Shown here piece after piece: positions 8,862-17,985 of a DNA stretch of 64,000 nucleotides. Origin of the DNA: Rhizobium glycinendophyticum (GTDB taxonomy: Bacteria > Pseudomonadota > Alphaproteobacteria > Rhizobiales > Rhizobiaceae). A program made the position numbers and the translations under genes. Where the stretch lies: the NCBI RefSeq assembly GCF_006443685.1, contig NZ_VFYP01000001.1, positions 310,001 to 374,000 of the forward strand. Reading direction: 5' to 3'. How positions within the stretch are numbered: position 1 is the stretch's first letter; every line of letters begins with the position of its first letter. Under the pieces are notes generated by a model, which saw only the letters and a list, made by a program, of their open reading frames with translations, made no database searches and was not told the DNA's origin.

Positions 8862-9215
8862 TCAGTCGTCGATCCCCAGTTCCCGCCTGAGCTTGCGTGT
8901 CAGACTGCCGGCGACAGCTCGGTAGGATCGCTGCAGATATTCCGTAAGCTCGGCCTCTTGAAGCTCGGTATCCGGGGCGACGCTCACCCATTTCCGCTTG
9001 GCAAAATAGGGCGCCTGCGAGACGCCCTGCAAGGCGGTCAGGATCTCGAAGCTTTCCTCGCTGACTTTGAAGGCCAGGTGCCGGTCGTTATCGGACAGAA
9101 GGCCGAAAACCTTGTCCCCGACTTTGCCGACCCGGCTATCCCACTGGTCGACCTGACTGGTGGCCGGAAGGCTCTCGACAAAAGCGGTAAATCCTTCGCG
9201 GGTGAAGAGGCTCAT
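8862..9215 (-). CDS. MmcQ/YjbR family protein
   Basis: Small protein of 117 residues with the YjbR fold signature: the GKVGDKVFGLL segment, LAFKVSEESFEIL, and the C-terminal KRKWVSV block followed by a YLQRSYRAVAGSLTRKL helix. The family is described as double-wing DNA-binding-like, but no function is established. The ATG at 9215 overlaps the coaBC stop codon by four bases (ATGA), so it is translationally coupled to coaBC. A longer frame to 9293 would overlap coaBC further and lacks conservation with the fold. Confidence 0.82.
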   Translation of the reverse strand: MSLFTREGFTAFVESLPATSQVDQWDSRVGKVGDKVFGLLSDNDRHLAFKVSEESFEILTALQGVSQAPYFAKRKWVSVAPDTELQEAELTEYLQRSYRAVAGSLTRKLRRELGIDD

Positions 9216-10426
9216 GCCGGGGCACCCGCCATCTGCATGGCGATCCACAGCGCCAGTCGCTCGGCGACGTCCTCCTTCGACAGGTCCGGCCACGCTTCCA
9301 CGCCGTCGCGCGTGATCAGTTGCACGCGGTTACGGTCTCCGCCCATGACGCCGGTCTGTGGTGAAACGTCGTTGGCTACGATCAGGTCCGCCCCCTTGCG
9401 TTCGAGCTTCGCCCGTCCGTTCTCTTCCACGTTCTGCGTTTCCGCCGCAAAGCCCACCACGAGGCGCGGCCGTTTCGCGTGATGGCCCACGGTCTTCAGG
9501 ATGTCGGGATTCTCGGTAAGCATCAATGGCGGCGGTGCTTCGCCCGGCTGCTTCTTGATTTTCTGGTCGGAACCTGAGGCCACGCGCCAGTCGGCAACGG
9601 CCGCAACCATCACGGCGATATCCGCCGGCAGATTGGCAATGACCGCGTCGCGCATCTCCTCTGCCCGCTCCACATGCAGAACCTGCACACCGGCCGGGTC
9701 GGCGATGGTCACCGGCCCGGATACCAGTGTCACCTCCGCGCCCAGCCGGGCGAGTGCTGCGGCGATCGCATGCCCCTGCTTACCCGACGAACGGTTGGCG
9801 ATGTAGCGCACCGGATCGATGGGTTCGTGCGTTGGGCCTGATGTCACCACTGCCTTCAGGCCGGCAAGCGGCTTCGGCCCGGATAGCAAGTCTTCCACCG
9901 CAGCGACGATCTCCAGCGGCTCCGCCATCCGGCCAACCCCGCGCTCGCCGCTCTCGGCCATCTCGCCCGCCATCGGGCCGATCATCGTGATCCCGTCCCC
10001 CTTCAGCGTCGCGACATTGCGCCGGGTTGCGGCATTGTCCCACATCTTCGGGTTCATCGCCGGCGCAATCAGGATTGGGCGATCGCTTGCGAGCAGCACG
10101 GCAGAAGGGAGATCATCCGCAAGTCCGTGCGCTATCTTCGCCATCAGGTCGGCCGTCGCAGGCGCTACCAAGACCAGATCGCAGTCCCGCGCCAGCCGGA
10201 TATGGCCGACATCCTGCTCGTCCTCGCGGCAAAACAGATCAAGATAGACATGGCTCGCCGAAAGCGCGCCAACGGCAAGCGGGGTGACGAATTCCTGCGC
10301 CGCCCGCGTCATGATCGGGGTCACCTTTGCGCCACGCTCGCGCAGCCTGCGGATCAGGTCCAGGCTTTTATAGGCGGCGATACCGCCAGCGATAATCAGA
10401 ACGATGCGTTTACCGGCCAAGGTCAT
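9212..10426 (-). CDS. coaBC: Bifunctional phosphopantothenoylcysteine synthetase/decarboxylase
   Basis: Two-step coenzyme A biosynthesis enzyme of 404 residues. CoaC (about 1-185) is a flavoprotein that decarboxylates phosphopantothenoylcysteine: IAGGIAAYKSLDLIRRL starts it, SASHVYLDLF carries the catalytic histidine, and PAMNPKMWDN is the substrate clamp. The flap reads SGERGVGRM, so a serine sits where the E. coli enzyme, as I recall it, has a cysteine in CGDVGPGRM. CoaB (about 190-400) couples cysteine to phosphopantothenate with CTP: TSGPTHEPIDPVRYIANRSSGKQG and the KIKK loop. It overlaps the YjbR-type gene downstream. Confidence 0.95.
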   Translation of the reverse strand: MTLAGKRIVLIIAGGIAAYKSLDLIRRLRERGAKVTPIMTRAAQEFVTPLAVGALSASHVYLDLFCREDEQDVGHIRLARDCDLVLVAPATADLMAKIAHGLADDLPSAVLLASDRPILIAPAMNPKMWDNAATRRNVATLKGDGITMIGPMAGEMAESGERGVGRMAEPLEIVAAVEDLLSGPKPLAGLKAVVTSGPTHEPIDPVRYIANRSSGKQGHAIAAALARLGAEVTLVSGPVTIADPAGVQVLHVERAEEMRDAVIANLPADIAVMVAAVADWRVASGSDQKIKKQPGEAPPPLMLTENPDILKTVGHHAKRPRLVVGFAAETQNVEENGRAKLERKGADLIVANDVSPQTGVMGGDRNRVQLITRDGVEAWPDLSKEDVAERLALWIAMQMAGAPA

Positions 10427-10518
10427 GAAAGTAGGGCCCCTTTTTTCGGTGCGAGCCTAGCGCAAATCGGCTCAGAGGCAAACGGCGTCCCATGTTCCTG
10501 GTAAATAGTCGAACCGGA

Positions 10519-11559
10519 TCAGGAGGTCACGTCGAGCTTCAGCGGCACCTCGGCCACAGTGCCCGCCTGCCCCTCCAGATAACGCAGCCCATCGCCCAGC
10601 GTAGACGCCATCGACTTGACGATCCGGCTACCGAGCCCGGTGCCCTTCGGTGCGTCATCGGGATTCATGCCGATCCCGTCGTCCTCGACCCGCAGCATGG
10701 CCTCCTCTTCGGAGAGCCGCTTGAGATGGACGCGGATGTCACCGTTTTCGCCAGAGGCATAGGCATATTTATAGGCATTGGTGACGAGTTCGGTGACGAT
10801 CATGCCCACCGAGACCGCCTTGTCGGCACTCATGGAGATATGGTCGGCATCCAGCATCAGCCGCATCGGCTTTTCCGCGCTGCTCAGCGAATTCGATAGC
10901 TCCGCCGTCAGGCGACCCAGATAGCGGTCGAGTTCGACGCGGCTGACATCGTCCGACGTGTAAAGGCTGCGGTGCATGCCGGCGATCGCTGTGATGCGAG
11001 CCTGCGTCTCGGCAAGCTCCGCTTTGACCTCTTCGCTGCGCGCGCTGGAAATCTGCAGCCGGAGCAGGCTGGCGACGAGGGCAAGCGAATTGGCGACGCG
11101 ATGATTGACCTCCGCGAGCAGCGCCTCCGCCCGCTCCTTTGCCAGGCGGATTTCCTCGTCCGCCCGCTCCTTGGCGGCGCGCAGCTGTGCATTCGCGATC
11201 GACTGCTCGATGGCGCTCGTCAGCAGCGACAGAAAGTCCTCGCTGACCGTCTTGATGACGTAGTCGGCGGCCCCGGCCTTGATCGCCTCGATGGCGATCT
11301 GCGCCTCGTTCGAGCCGGTCACGTAAACGACCGGCAGGTCGACCCGCGTCTCCCGCATCAGCGCCAGGACCTCGTGGCCCGTCGTATTGCGCAGGTAGTG
11401 ATCGAGCACGATCGCGTCGAATTCCCCGCTCTTCAGCAGTTCGAGTGCATCGTGAGCCGTTTCCGCATGAGCCACGTCATGGCCGAGGCGCCCCATATGT
11501 TTTTGCACGAGGCGCGCGATGGCCGCGTCGTCGTCGATATAGAGGACGCGGAAACTCAT
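10519..11559 (-). CDS. Receiver-HisKA_2 hybrid sensor kinase
   Basis: Cytoplasmic signalling protein of 346 residues with an N-terminal receiver and a C-terminal kinase, the reverse of most hybrid kinases. Receiver: acidic cluster D9-D11, phospho-acceptor D53, T81 and K103. Then a helical linker leads to a HisKA_2-type dimerisation domain with EVNHRVANSL (His 153), and a HATPase with ELVTNAYKYAY and DDGIGM. HWE/HisKA_2 kinases in rhizobia often feed the PhyR-EcfG stress pathway, which is a reasonable but unproven role. The start at 11559 is chosen because the receiver begins at once. A longer frame adds 50 unlikely residues. It is the third gene of the kinase operon, 16 bases after the stand-alone receiver. 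Confidence 0.88.
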   Translation of the reverse strand: MSFRVLYIDDDAAIARLVQKHMGRLGHDVAHAETAHDALELLKSGEFDAIVLDHYLRNTTGHEVLALMRETRVDLPVVYVTGSNEAQIAIEAIKAGAADYVIKTVSEDFLSLLTSAIEQSIANAQLRAAKERADEEIRLAKERAEALLAEVNHRVANSLALVASLLRLQISSARSEEVKAELAETQARITAIAGMHRSLYTSDDVSRVELDRYLGRLTAELSNSLSSAEKPMRLMLDADHISMSADKAVSVGMIVTELVTNAYKYAYASGENGDIRVHLKRLSEEEAMLRVEDDGIGMNPDDAPKGTGLGSRIVKSMASTLGDGLRYLEGQAGTVAEVPLKLDVTS

Positions 11560-11575
11560 CGGAGCGGGTCCGAGC

Positions 11576-12013
11576 TCATGGGATTTGCATGACAGAAAAG
11601 AAGAGACCGAGCTGCCTGATGGCATTGGCGAAATTGTCGTAATCGACAGGCTTGGTGATATAGACATTGGCCCCGAGGTCGTAGCACCGCTGGATTTCGC
11701 GCTCGTCATCCGTCGTCGTCAGGATGACCACAGGCATGCGCCGCGTATGCGGATTGGATTTGATCTGGTCGAGAATATCCGTGCCGGACATGTCGGGCAG
11801 GTTGAGATCGAGCAGGATCAGAAGATAGCGGTCTTCAGACACCTTTCCGCTCCGGTCCTGGCCCAGGACATAGTCGAGTGCCTCTGTCCCGTTCGTAAAC
11901 GGGATGATATCGTTGTTGACGCCGGCACGCCGGACGTTCTTTTCGATAAGACGAGCATGGCCCTCGTCATCCTCGATCATGATGATCGTAACTTCTTTTC
12001 CCACCGCTTTCAT
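11576..12013 (-). CDS. Stand-alone response regulator (Rcp1-like receiver)
   Basis: Single-domain receiver of 145 residues without an output domain. The acidic pair is E14/D15/D16, the phospho-acceptor is D69 in LLDLNLPDMSG, and the conserved Thr and Lys are in ILTTTDD and YITKPVD. The longer beta3 region with SEDRYLLILLDL is typical of Rcp1-type receivers that are paired with bacteriophytochrome-like or CHASE-domain kinases. The ATG at 12013 starts two bases after the stop of the kinase gene; a TTG at 12019 overlapping that stop is an alternative. It presumably takes a phosphate from the CHASE3 kinase and signals by protein contact. Confidence 0.88.
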   Translation of the reverse strand: MKAVGKEVTIIMIEDDEGHARLIEKNVRRAGVNNDIIPFTNGTEALDYVLGQDRSGKVSEDRYLLILLDLNLPDMSGTDILDQIKSNPHTRRMPVVILTTTDDEREIQRCYDLGANVYITKPVDYDNFANAIRQLGLFFSVMQIP

Positions 12014-12015
12014 AA

Positions 12016-13503
12016 TCAACTCCGTACCAAGCGTGATAGATCGTATGGCAGCCTGAGCACGAAGGTTGATCCCTCTCCTAAACGAGAGGTAACGCTGATC
12101 TCCCCGCCCAGGTTCCGTGCCAGGGAACGAACATGGGCCAGCCCGATGCCTTCGCCCGCTTTATCCTGTTGTCCGGAGCGGCGAAAGAGCTCAAAGACGC
12201 GCTCGTGATCCTGTTCGGCAATGCCGCGGCCATTATCCTGCACCTCAATGCGAACCATGTGCCGGCCTTCGAACATGGAGCGGATCGATAGCGTCAGTGG
12301 CACGTCCGGCTTCTTGTACTTGATCGCGTTGTCGACGAGGTTGCCAAGGATCTGCTCGACGGAAAGCCGGTCGGTGATCAGACGGTCGGCGCGGATGTCG
12401 AGATCGAAGGTGCCGTCGCTTTCGCTGATCTGGTGATAAACACTGGCCGTGATCGTCTCGACCAGCGGCTTGAGTTCGATCTCTTCCGGCTTCAGCTGGC
12501 GGCGGCCGTCGCGCGAGATCTTCAGGATCGCGTTGATCAGCCCGTCCATCTTGCGGGTGGAGGAGCGAATAAAGCCTATCGCTTCCGGCAGGTCTTCGGC
12601 GGCCGCCAGTCGGGCGGTCTGGATGTCATCCTCCGAAAGCGGCTTACCGTCGTTCAGAACATAGGTTTGCAGGGCCTTCAGCGAGGTGTCGAGCTCTGCC
12701 GTGAATCCCATGATATTCACGAGCGGCGCCCGCAGATCATGCGTGACGATATAGGCGAAGCGCTGGATTTCCTGGTTCGCCTGCATCAGGTCTTCGGTCC
12801 GTTCGGCCACGCGGGCTTCCAAGCCCTCGTTCAGTCGCCGAACCTCCTGCTGGGATGTTGCCAGAGCCCGAATATGCTGGGCAACGACGAAGAGCGCTGC
12901 GCCGATGATGATGATGATCGCCACCCCGCCGGCGATGGTGATCCATTGCAGCTGTTGGGTCGCGTCGATCTGCTGGTTGGCGCCACCGTCGATGGCGGCG
13001 TCCGACTTCTGCTTGAAATCGTCCAGGATGGCTCTGATGCGGTCCATGGTCTCGCGGCCGACATTCGTCTCAACCATGGCGATCGCCTGATTCTGCTCGC
13101 CTTGGCGGACCAGATCCACGGTCCGCGCCAGTTCGGTGAGCTTGGTATTCACCAACTCCCTCAGTTCCCGCGTATCTCGTTCCTTTGTCGTCTGACCGTC
13201 GACTGACGCTGCCAGCTTGTCGAAGGCGGTCCGGATCTCGCCGATGGCGTCTTCGTAAGGCTGGAGGAAAATCTCGTCGCCGGTGATGAGAAATCCGCGC
13301 TGGCCGGTTTCAGCGTCCGTCAGCTTTTGCATGAGGTCGGCAGACATGCGCCGGATGTCGCGCTCGACAAGGATGTCGCCGAAGGTCGTGCGGGTGCGCT
13401 CGACCAGTCCGAAGGTGGCCACGATGATGATGACAAGGATCCCGGTGCCGATCAGAAGGAAGAGCAGGGTGGATCGGACAAGACCGGTTTGTGTGGCAGA
13501 CAT
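12016..13503 (-). CDS. CHASE3-domain sensor histidine kinase
   Basis: Membrane kinase of 495 residues. Transmembrane helices lie at about 12-34 and 187-208, enclosing a periplasmic four-helix CHASE3 domain marked by DAETGQRGFLITGDEIFLQPY (sensor-input type, ligand unknown). A coiled-coil linker (about 215-248) follows, then HisKA with phospho-acceptor His 255 in VTHDLRAPL, and a HATPase with the N box NLVDNAIKYKK, G1 DNGRGIAEQD and GEGIGLAHVR. It is the first gene of a three-gene operon with a receiver and a receiver-kinase. SD-like GGAAG precedes the ATG. An EcfG-type promoter lies 40-64 bases upstream. Confidence 0.93.
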   Translation of the reverse strand: MSATQTGLVRSTLLFLLIGTGILVIIIVATFGLVERTRTTFGDILVERDIRRMSADLMQKLTDAETGQRGFLITGDEIFLQPYEDAIGEIRTAFDKLAASVDGQTTKERDTRELRELVNTKLTELARTVDLVRQGEQNQAIAMVETNVGRETMDRIRAILDDFKQKSDAAIDGGANQQIDATQQLQWITIAGGVAIIIIIGAALFVVAQHIRALATSQQEVRRLNEGLEARVAERTEDLMQANQEIQRFAYIVTHDLRAPLVNIMGFTAELDTSLKALQTYVLNDGKPLSEDDIQTARLAAAEDLPEAIGFIRSSTRKMDGLINAILKISRDGRRQLKPEEIELKPLVETITASVYHQISESDGTFDLDIRADRLITDRLSVEQILGNLVDNAIKYKKPDVPLTLSIRSMFEGRHMVRIEVQDNGRGIAEQDHERVFELFRRSGQQDKAGEGIGLAHVRSLARNLGGEISVTSRLGEGSTFVLRLPYDLSRLVRS

Positions 13504-13542
13504 TGACTTCCAGACGGAACAAATAACGCGTTATGATGTTCT

Positions 13543-13567
13543 AACGCGAGCATCGCCCAATTGTTCC
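13543..13567 (-). promoter_or_regulatory. EcfG (general stress sigma) promoter of the kinase operon
   Basis: On the minus strand GGAAC (13567-13563), a 16-base spacer and CGTT (13546-13543) match the alphaproteobacterial EcfG/RpoE2 consensus GGAAC-N16-17-CGTT exactly. Transcription would begin near 13536 and leave about 33 bases of leader before the kinase ATG at 13503. Confidence 0.75.
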
Positions 13568-13605
13568 ACCCGGTGAGCGAATAATTATCGCTCGGGGACG
13601 ATACG

Positions 13606-15180
13606 TCAGATGACGTGCAGGGCGATAGCCGCGAGTGAAACCGCGATAACCCAGAGCGCCACCCGACCGGACCGCGTATGCCGGGCCTCGGCCCTCCCGA
13701 TCCGCTCGGCCGTTTCCGGATCGAAGCGCAGTCCTTCCTCGCTCATCCGCATGATTTCACCATGCAGCTTTTCCGTCTTGGTTGCGATCTCCGGAAGAGC
13801 TTCCGCCAGTCGCATCGCCGCCTTGGCACCGTCCTTGAGGTCGGTGACGATCCGCTTTGGTCCCAGATTATCGCGGATCCAGCCGGACACGACGGGTTCG
13901 GCGGCTTTCCACATGTTGAAGCGCGGATTGAGAATACGCGAGACGCCCTCGACGACGACCATGGTCTTCTGCAGCATCACCAGTTCGGGGCGCGTTTCCA
14001 TGTCGAAGATCTCGGTGACCTCGAACAACAGCGTCAAAAGCTTGCCCATCGAAATCGTCTCGGCTGGCTGGCCATGGATCGGTTCGCCGATCGCCCGAAT
14101 GGCCTGGGCAAAGCTCGACACATTGTGATGGGAGGGAACGTAGCCCGCCTCGAAATGCACCTCGGCCACGCGCAGATAGTCTCGGGTGATGAAGCCGTAG
14201 AGAATCTCGGCCAGGAAGCGCCGTTCCTTCTTGCCCAGCCGCCCGGCAATGCCCATGTCGACGGCCACGATCGTGCCGGAGGCATCGACGAACAGATTGC
14301 CCGGATGCATGTCGGCATGGAAGAAGCCGTCGCGCAGCGTGTGGCGCAGGAAGGACTGTATGAGCGTGTCCGCAAGGGTGTTCAGATCGTGGCCGGCGGC
14401 CTTCAGGCCTTCGACATCCGACATCTTGATGCCGTCGATCCATTCCATGGTAACGACGTCACGCCCGGTGCGCTCCCAGTCGACCCGCGGCACGCGGAAC
14501 CCCGGATCGTCCTGGGTGTTCTCGGCAATCTCGGACAGTGCTGCCGCCTCGAGCCGCAGATCCATCTCCACCTTGGTGGTCTGCTCCAGCGTCTTCGTGA
14601 CCTCCACGGGGCGCAGACGCCGCGAATTCGGGATGAAGCGCTCCTGCAGACGGGAGACCAGATACATGGCTTCGAGATCGGCGGCGAAACGCTTGCGCAC
14701 GCCGGGCCTGATGACCTTCACGGCAACCTTGCGGCGCCCTTCGGGTGTCTCGACTTCGGCCGGATGCACCTGCGCGATCGAGGCGGCCGCAATCGGCTCC
14801 TCGAAGCGCGCATAGAGATCCTCGATCGTCCGGCCGAGCGACTCACGGATCGTCGTCCGGGATGCCTCGGTCGGGAAAAACGCCATCCGGTCCTGGAGGC
14901 CAGACAGATCTTCTGCAAATTCCGCACCCACGACGTCCGGTCTGGTGGCCAGGAACTGGCCGATTTTCACATAGGACGGTCCGAGCCGTGCCACCGCGTT
15001 GGCGAGGCGATCGGCGCGGTCGACGGATTTTGCCCGGCTGCGGGCAAGCGGAGCAACGGCCGCTTTCGCGAAGCCGACGAGTGGCGGCAAGCCTTCAGAC
15101 GGAAGCGCCGCAACGACGCCTTCCCGCACGAGCACCCAGCCGACCCGCGCGAGGCGGAAATATGCACCGATCGTGCTCAT
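13606..15180 (-). CDS. ubiB: Ubiquinone biosynthesis protein UbiB (ADCK-type ATPase/kinase)
   Basis: Membrane-anchored atypical kinase of 524 residues needed for ubiquinone biosynthesis, thought to help extract or organise lipid intermediates rather than act as a hydroxylase. The family KxGQ motif is YVKIGQFLATRPD (residues 70-82), followed by the alanine-rich nucleotide loop AAASIAQVH, the catalytic FFHADMHPGNLF and the metal-binding AVDMGIAGRLG. A hydrophobic helix at the extreme C-terminus (about 505-523) would anchor it in the inner membrane. It follows ubiE by five bases, so the two form an operon. Confidence 0.94.
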   Translation of the reverse strand: MSTIGAYFRLARVGWVLVREGVVAALPSEGLPPLVGFAKAAVAPLARSRAKSVDRADRLANAVARLGPSYVKIGQFLATRPDVVGAEFAEDLSGLQDRMAFFPTEASRTTIRESLGRTIEDLYARFEEPIAAASIAQVHPAEVETPEGRRKVAVKVIRPGVRKRFAADLEAMYLVSRLQERFIPNSRRLRPVEVTKTLEQTTKVEMDLRLEAAALSEIAENTQDDPGFRVPRVDWERTGRDVVTMEWIDGIKMSDVEGLKAAGHDLNTLADTLIQSFLRHTLRDGFFHADMHPGNLFVDASGTIVAVDMGIAGRLGKKERRFLAEILYGFITRDYLRVAEVHFEAGYVPSHHNVSSFAQAIRAIGEPIHGQPAETISMGKLLTLLFEVTEIFDMETRPELVMLQKTMVVVEGVSRILNPRFNMWKAAEPVVSGWIRDNLGPKRIVTDLKDGAKAAMRLAEALPEIATKTEKLHGEIMRMSEEGLRFDPETAERIGRAEARHTRSGRVALWVIAVSLAAIALHVI

Positions 15181-15185
15181 GCCGG

Positions 15186-15962
15186 TCAGATCTTCCAGCC
15201 GGAATGGAGCGCCGCGATGCCGCCGGTGTAATTGGTGAAGCGCACGCTGGAGAAGCCGGCGCGCTCGATCATCCGGGCGAAGTCCGCCTGGTTCGGGAAT
15301 TTGCGGATCGATTCCACCAGATACTGGTAGGGTTCGGCGTCGCCGGTGATCATCTTGCCGAAACGCGGGATCGCATTGAACGACCAGGCGTCATAGACCT
15401 TGTCGAGAAGCGGCATTTCGACCTCGGAGAATTCCAGCACCAGAAGACGCCCGCCACGCTTCAGCACACGAAAAGCTTCCGACAGCGCCACATCGATATG
15501 CGGCACATTGCGAATGCCGAAGGCAATCGTATAGGCGTCGAACGTATTGTCCTCGAAGGGAAGGCTTTCGGCGTTTGCTTCGACGAAGGTGAGGTTCGGC
15601 GTGAGCCCCTTCTTCTCGGCGCGTTCTGCGCCCACACCCAGCATCGAGCCATTGATGTCGAGCACGGTCGCATGGGCCAGCCGGTTGGAGGCTTCCACGA
15701 TGCGAAACGCGATGTCGCCCGTGCCGCCGGCAACATCAAGAACTTTATAGGCAGGATCCTTGCGCGGATTGAGCGAAGCGACCATCGCATCCTTCCAGAC
15801 GCGGTGCAGCCCGGCTGACATCACGTCGTTCATGATGTCGTAGCGCTTGGCCACCTTGTGGAAGACCTCGTTGACCAGGTTCTGCTTTTCCTGCTCGTCG
15901 ACCTGGCGGAACCCATAGGAAGTTTCCATGCCACCATCGGCGGAAATGCGGCTCTCGGTCAT
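15186..15962 (-). CDS. ubiE: Ubiquinone/menaquinone C-methyltransferase UbiE
   Basis: SAM-dependent C-methyltransferase of 258 residues that methylates 2-methoxy-6-polyprenyl-benzoquinol in ubiquinone synthesis. Motif I is [13 protein letters not shown] near residue 78, [12 protein letters not shown] follows, and [28 protein letters not shown] is the UbiE-specific region. [18 protein letters not shown] at the N-terminus is the second family signature. It is the first gene of ubiE-ubiB and is divergent from mutM across 138 bases. Confidence 0.95.
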   Translation of the reverse strand: MTESRISADGGMETSYGFRQVDEQEKQNLVNEVFHKVAKRYDIMNDVMSAGLHRVWKDAMVASLNPRKDPAYKVLDVAGGTGDIAFRIVEASNRLAHATVLDINGSMLGVGAERAEKKGLTPNLTFVEANAESLPFEDNTFDAYTIAFGIRNVPHIDVALSEAFRVLKRGGRLLVLEFSEVEMPLLDKVYDAWSFNAIPRFGKMITGDAEPYQYLVESIRKFPNQADFARMIERAGFSSVRFTNYTGGIAALHSGWKI

Positions 15963-16100
15963 CGATTTACTCCACGTGTCGGACAGGTCGGGCGGACCAT
16001 AGCGAAAAGGGCTTCCACGCGCTATCTGCGCAAGTGCACCGGCTTCAAGGCTGGTCTATAGACCGTAAAACAGGCGCTTCAAACAGAAAGATGGGCTGAA

Positions 16101-16991
16101 ATGCCGGAATTGCCAGAGGTAGAGACAGTCCGCCGCGGCTTGGCGCCGACGATGGAAGGCACGCGAATCGAGCGCCTGGAGTTGCGCCGTCCCGATCTGC
16201 GCTTTCCCCTGCCGCGCGATTTTGCCGCAAGGGTCGAAGGCCGCCGCATTGCGGCCCTGTCGCGCCGCGCCAAGTACCTGCTGATCGATCTGGAGGATGG
16301 TGCCACCATCATCGCCCATCTCGGCATGTCCGGCTCCTTCCGCATCGAGGAGGGGGAGGCCGCAGACACCCCCGGCGTCTTCCATCACGAACGCAGCAAG
16401 GACGAAAAACACGACCACGTGCTATTTCATCTCGATCGAGCAGAGGGGCCGGCCCGAGTCATCTATAACGACCCGCGTCGCTTCGGCTTCATGGATCTCG
16501 TCGACCGTGCGGACCTCGACGATTACCCCGCCTTCCGCGACCTCGGCCCCGAGCCCGTCGGCAATATGTTGTCCGCCAATTATCTGGCCTCGCGCTTTGC
16601 TGATCGCAGCCAGCCCCTGAAGAGCGCGCTCCTCGACCAGAAGGTGATTGCCGGTCTCGGCAATATCTATGTCTGCGAGGCGCTCTGGCGTTCGCACCTG
16701 TCGCCCACCCGCAAGGTCTCGACCCTGGTCACCAAGACCGGCAAGCCGAAGCAAGAGCTGACATTGCTAGCTTCTTCCATCCGCGAGGTGATTGCAGACG
16801 CCATCGAGGCCGGCGGCTCCTCCTTGCGCGATCACATCCAGACCGATGGCACCCTCGGCTACTTCCAGCACTTCTTCCGCGCCTATGATCGCGAGGGGCG
16901 GGACTGCCTAACGGAGGGTTGTGGGGGTACCGTCGAAAGGATAGTTCAATCCGGCCGCTCGACATTCTATTGTCGCCGGTGCCAGAAGTGA
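16101..16991 (+). CDS. mutM: Formamidopyrimidine-DNA glycosylase
   Basis: Base-excision repair enzyme (296 residues) that removes 8-oxoguanine and ring-opened purines and nicks the abasic site. Catalytic Pro2-Glu3 are in [14 protein letters not shown], followed by the lysine-bearing LSRRAKYLL, the H2TH region with [17 protein letters not shown], and the C-terminal zinc finger with cysteines in CLTEGCGGT and FYCRRCQK. The loop around residues 75-100 is longer than in E. coli, as is common in alphaproteobacteria. It lies 29 bases upstream of the enoyl-CoA hydratase gene and may be co-transcribed with it. Confidence 0.96.
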   Translation: MPELPEVETVRRGLAPTMEGTRIERLELRRPDLRFPLPRDFAARVEGRRIAALSRRAKYLLIDLEDGATIIAHLGMSGSFRIEEGEAADTPGVFHHERSKDEKHDHVLFHLDRAEGPARVIYNDPRRFGFMDLVDRADLDDYPAFRDLGPEPVGNMLSANYLASRFADRSQPLKSALLDQKVIAGLGNIYVCEALWRSHLSPTRKVSTLVTKTGKPKQELTLLASSIREVIADAIEAGGSSLRDHIQTDGTLGYFQHFFRAYDREGRDCLTEGCGGTVERIVQSGRSTFYCRRCQK

Positions 16992-17020
16992 GCCTCGAAG
17001 GGCCAGCCAGGGAGAGAGAC

Positions 17021-17794
17021 ATGTCATTCGAAACGCTGTTGACCGAACGCCGAGACCGGGTCGCGATCATCACGCTCAACCGGCCCCAGGCGCTGAACGC
17101 GCTCAATTCCACCGTCATGCGCGAATTGCGCCAGCTGCTCGGAGAACTGGAAACGGATTCAGGCATCGGCGCCGTGGTTCTGACCGGCTCGGAAAAGGCT
17201 TTCGCGGCGGGTGCCGATATCAAGGAGATGCAGTCGCTCGATTTCGTCGATGCCTATACCGGCGGCTTCATCGGCGGCTGGGACGAAATCGCGGGGTTCC
17301 GCAAACCCATCATCGCCGCCGTCTCCGGGTTCGCGCTCGGGGGTGGCTGCGAGCTTGCCATGATGTGCGACTTCATCATCGCCTCGAAGACCGCCAAATT
17401 CGGCCAGCCGGAGATCACGCTCGGCATCATTCCCGGCATGGGCGGCTCGCAGCGGCTGACGCGGGCAGTCGGCAAAGCCAAGGCCATGGATCTTTGCCTC
17501 ACCGGCCGGATGATGGATGCGGCGGAAGCCGAAAGCGCCGGCCTGGTTGCCCGCCTGGTCGAACCGGAGCGCCTGCTGGACGAGGCCCTGGAAGCCGCCG
17601 CCAAGATCGCGGCCTTTTCGCTGCCCGCCGTGCTGATGGCGAAGGAGGCAGTGAGCCGCGCTTTCGAGCAGACCTTGACCGAAGGCCTGCGTTCCGAACG
17701 CCGTCTCTTCCACTCCCTCTTCGCCACGCAAGACCAGAAGGAAGGCATGGCGGCCTTCGTCGAGAAGCGCAAGCCGGCCTTTCGCAACAGATAA
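17021..17794 (+). CDS. Enoyl-CoA hydratase
   Basis: Crotonase-family enzyme of 257 residues that hydrates trans-2-enoyl-CoA in fatty acid beta-oxidation. The oxyanion-hole segments [12 protein letters not shown] (about 63-74) and [17 protein letters not shown] (about 106-122) are intact, and the catalytic glutamates lie in [20 protein letters not shown]. The sequence resembles short-chain hydratase FadB1/Ech proteins. The ATG at 17021 has GGGAGAGAG upstream; a longer frame starting at 16919 lies inside mutM and is rejected. No thiolase or dehydrogenase is adjacent. Confidence 0.92.
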   Translation: MSFETLLTERRDRVAIITLNRPQALNALNSTVMRELRQLLGELETDSGIGAVVLTGSEKAFAAGADIKEMQSLDFVDAYTGGFIGGWDEIAGFRKPIIAAVSGFALGGGCELAMMCDFIIASKTAKFGQPEITLGIIPGMGGSQRLTRAVGKAKAMDLCLTGRMMDAAEAESAGLVARLVEPERLLDEALEAAAKIAAFSLPAVLMAKEAVSRAFEQTLTEGLRSERRLFHSLFATQDQKEGMAAFVEKRKPAFRNR

Positions 17795-17810
17795 GCGCCC
17801 GGAAGGGCGC
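17795..17810 (+). repeat. Short hairpin after the enoyl-CoA hydratase gene
   Basis: GCGCCC and GGGCGC with a GGAA loop directly follow the stop codon. There is no T-run, so termination would not be purely intrinsic. Confidence 0.5.
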
Positions 17811-17829
17811 GTTATCTGCAGAATCCGCG

Positions 17830-17858
17830 TTGACGCATTCGCGCTTTCCCGCTATATG
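17830..17858 (+). promoter_or_regulatory. Housekeeping promoter of rpsT
   Basis: TTGACG (17830-17835), a 17-base spacer and TATATG (17853-17858) match the rhizobial sigma-70 consensus CTTGAC-N17-CTATAT well. Transcription would start near 17865, leaving about 120 bases of leader before rpsT, in which autoregulation by S20 is possible. Confidence 0.72.
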
Positions 17859-17985
17859 CCCGCCCACGGTTGGAAAAGCCTTTAGCGCCTTTCCATGAAA
17901 CAGCTCCCCAAGTGCTGGTATGGCAGGTCGCAACGACCCGACGCGGCGGTGGTGGGCTTTGGTTTGAATTTCGAGAGAGGCATCT

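Noticed and set aside
13678..15231. A 517-codon plus-strand frame antisense to ubiB
   Set aside because: The minus-strand UbiB is complete with all catalytic motifs; this frame has shadow composition.
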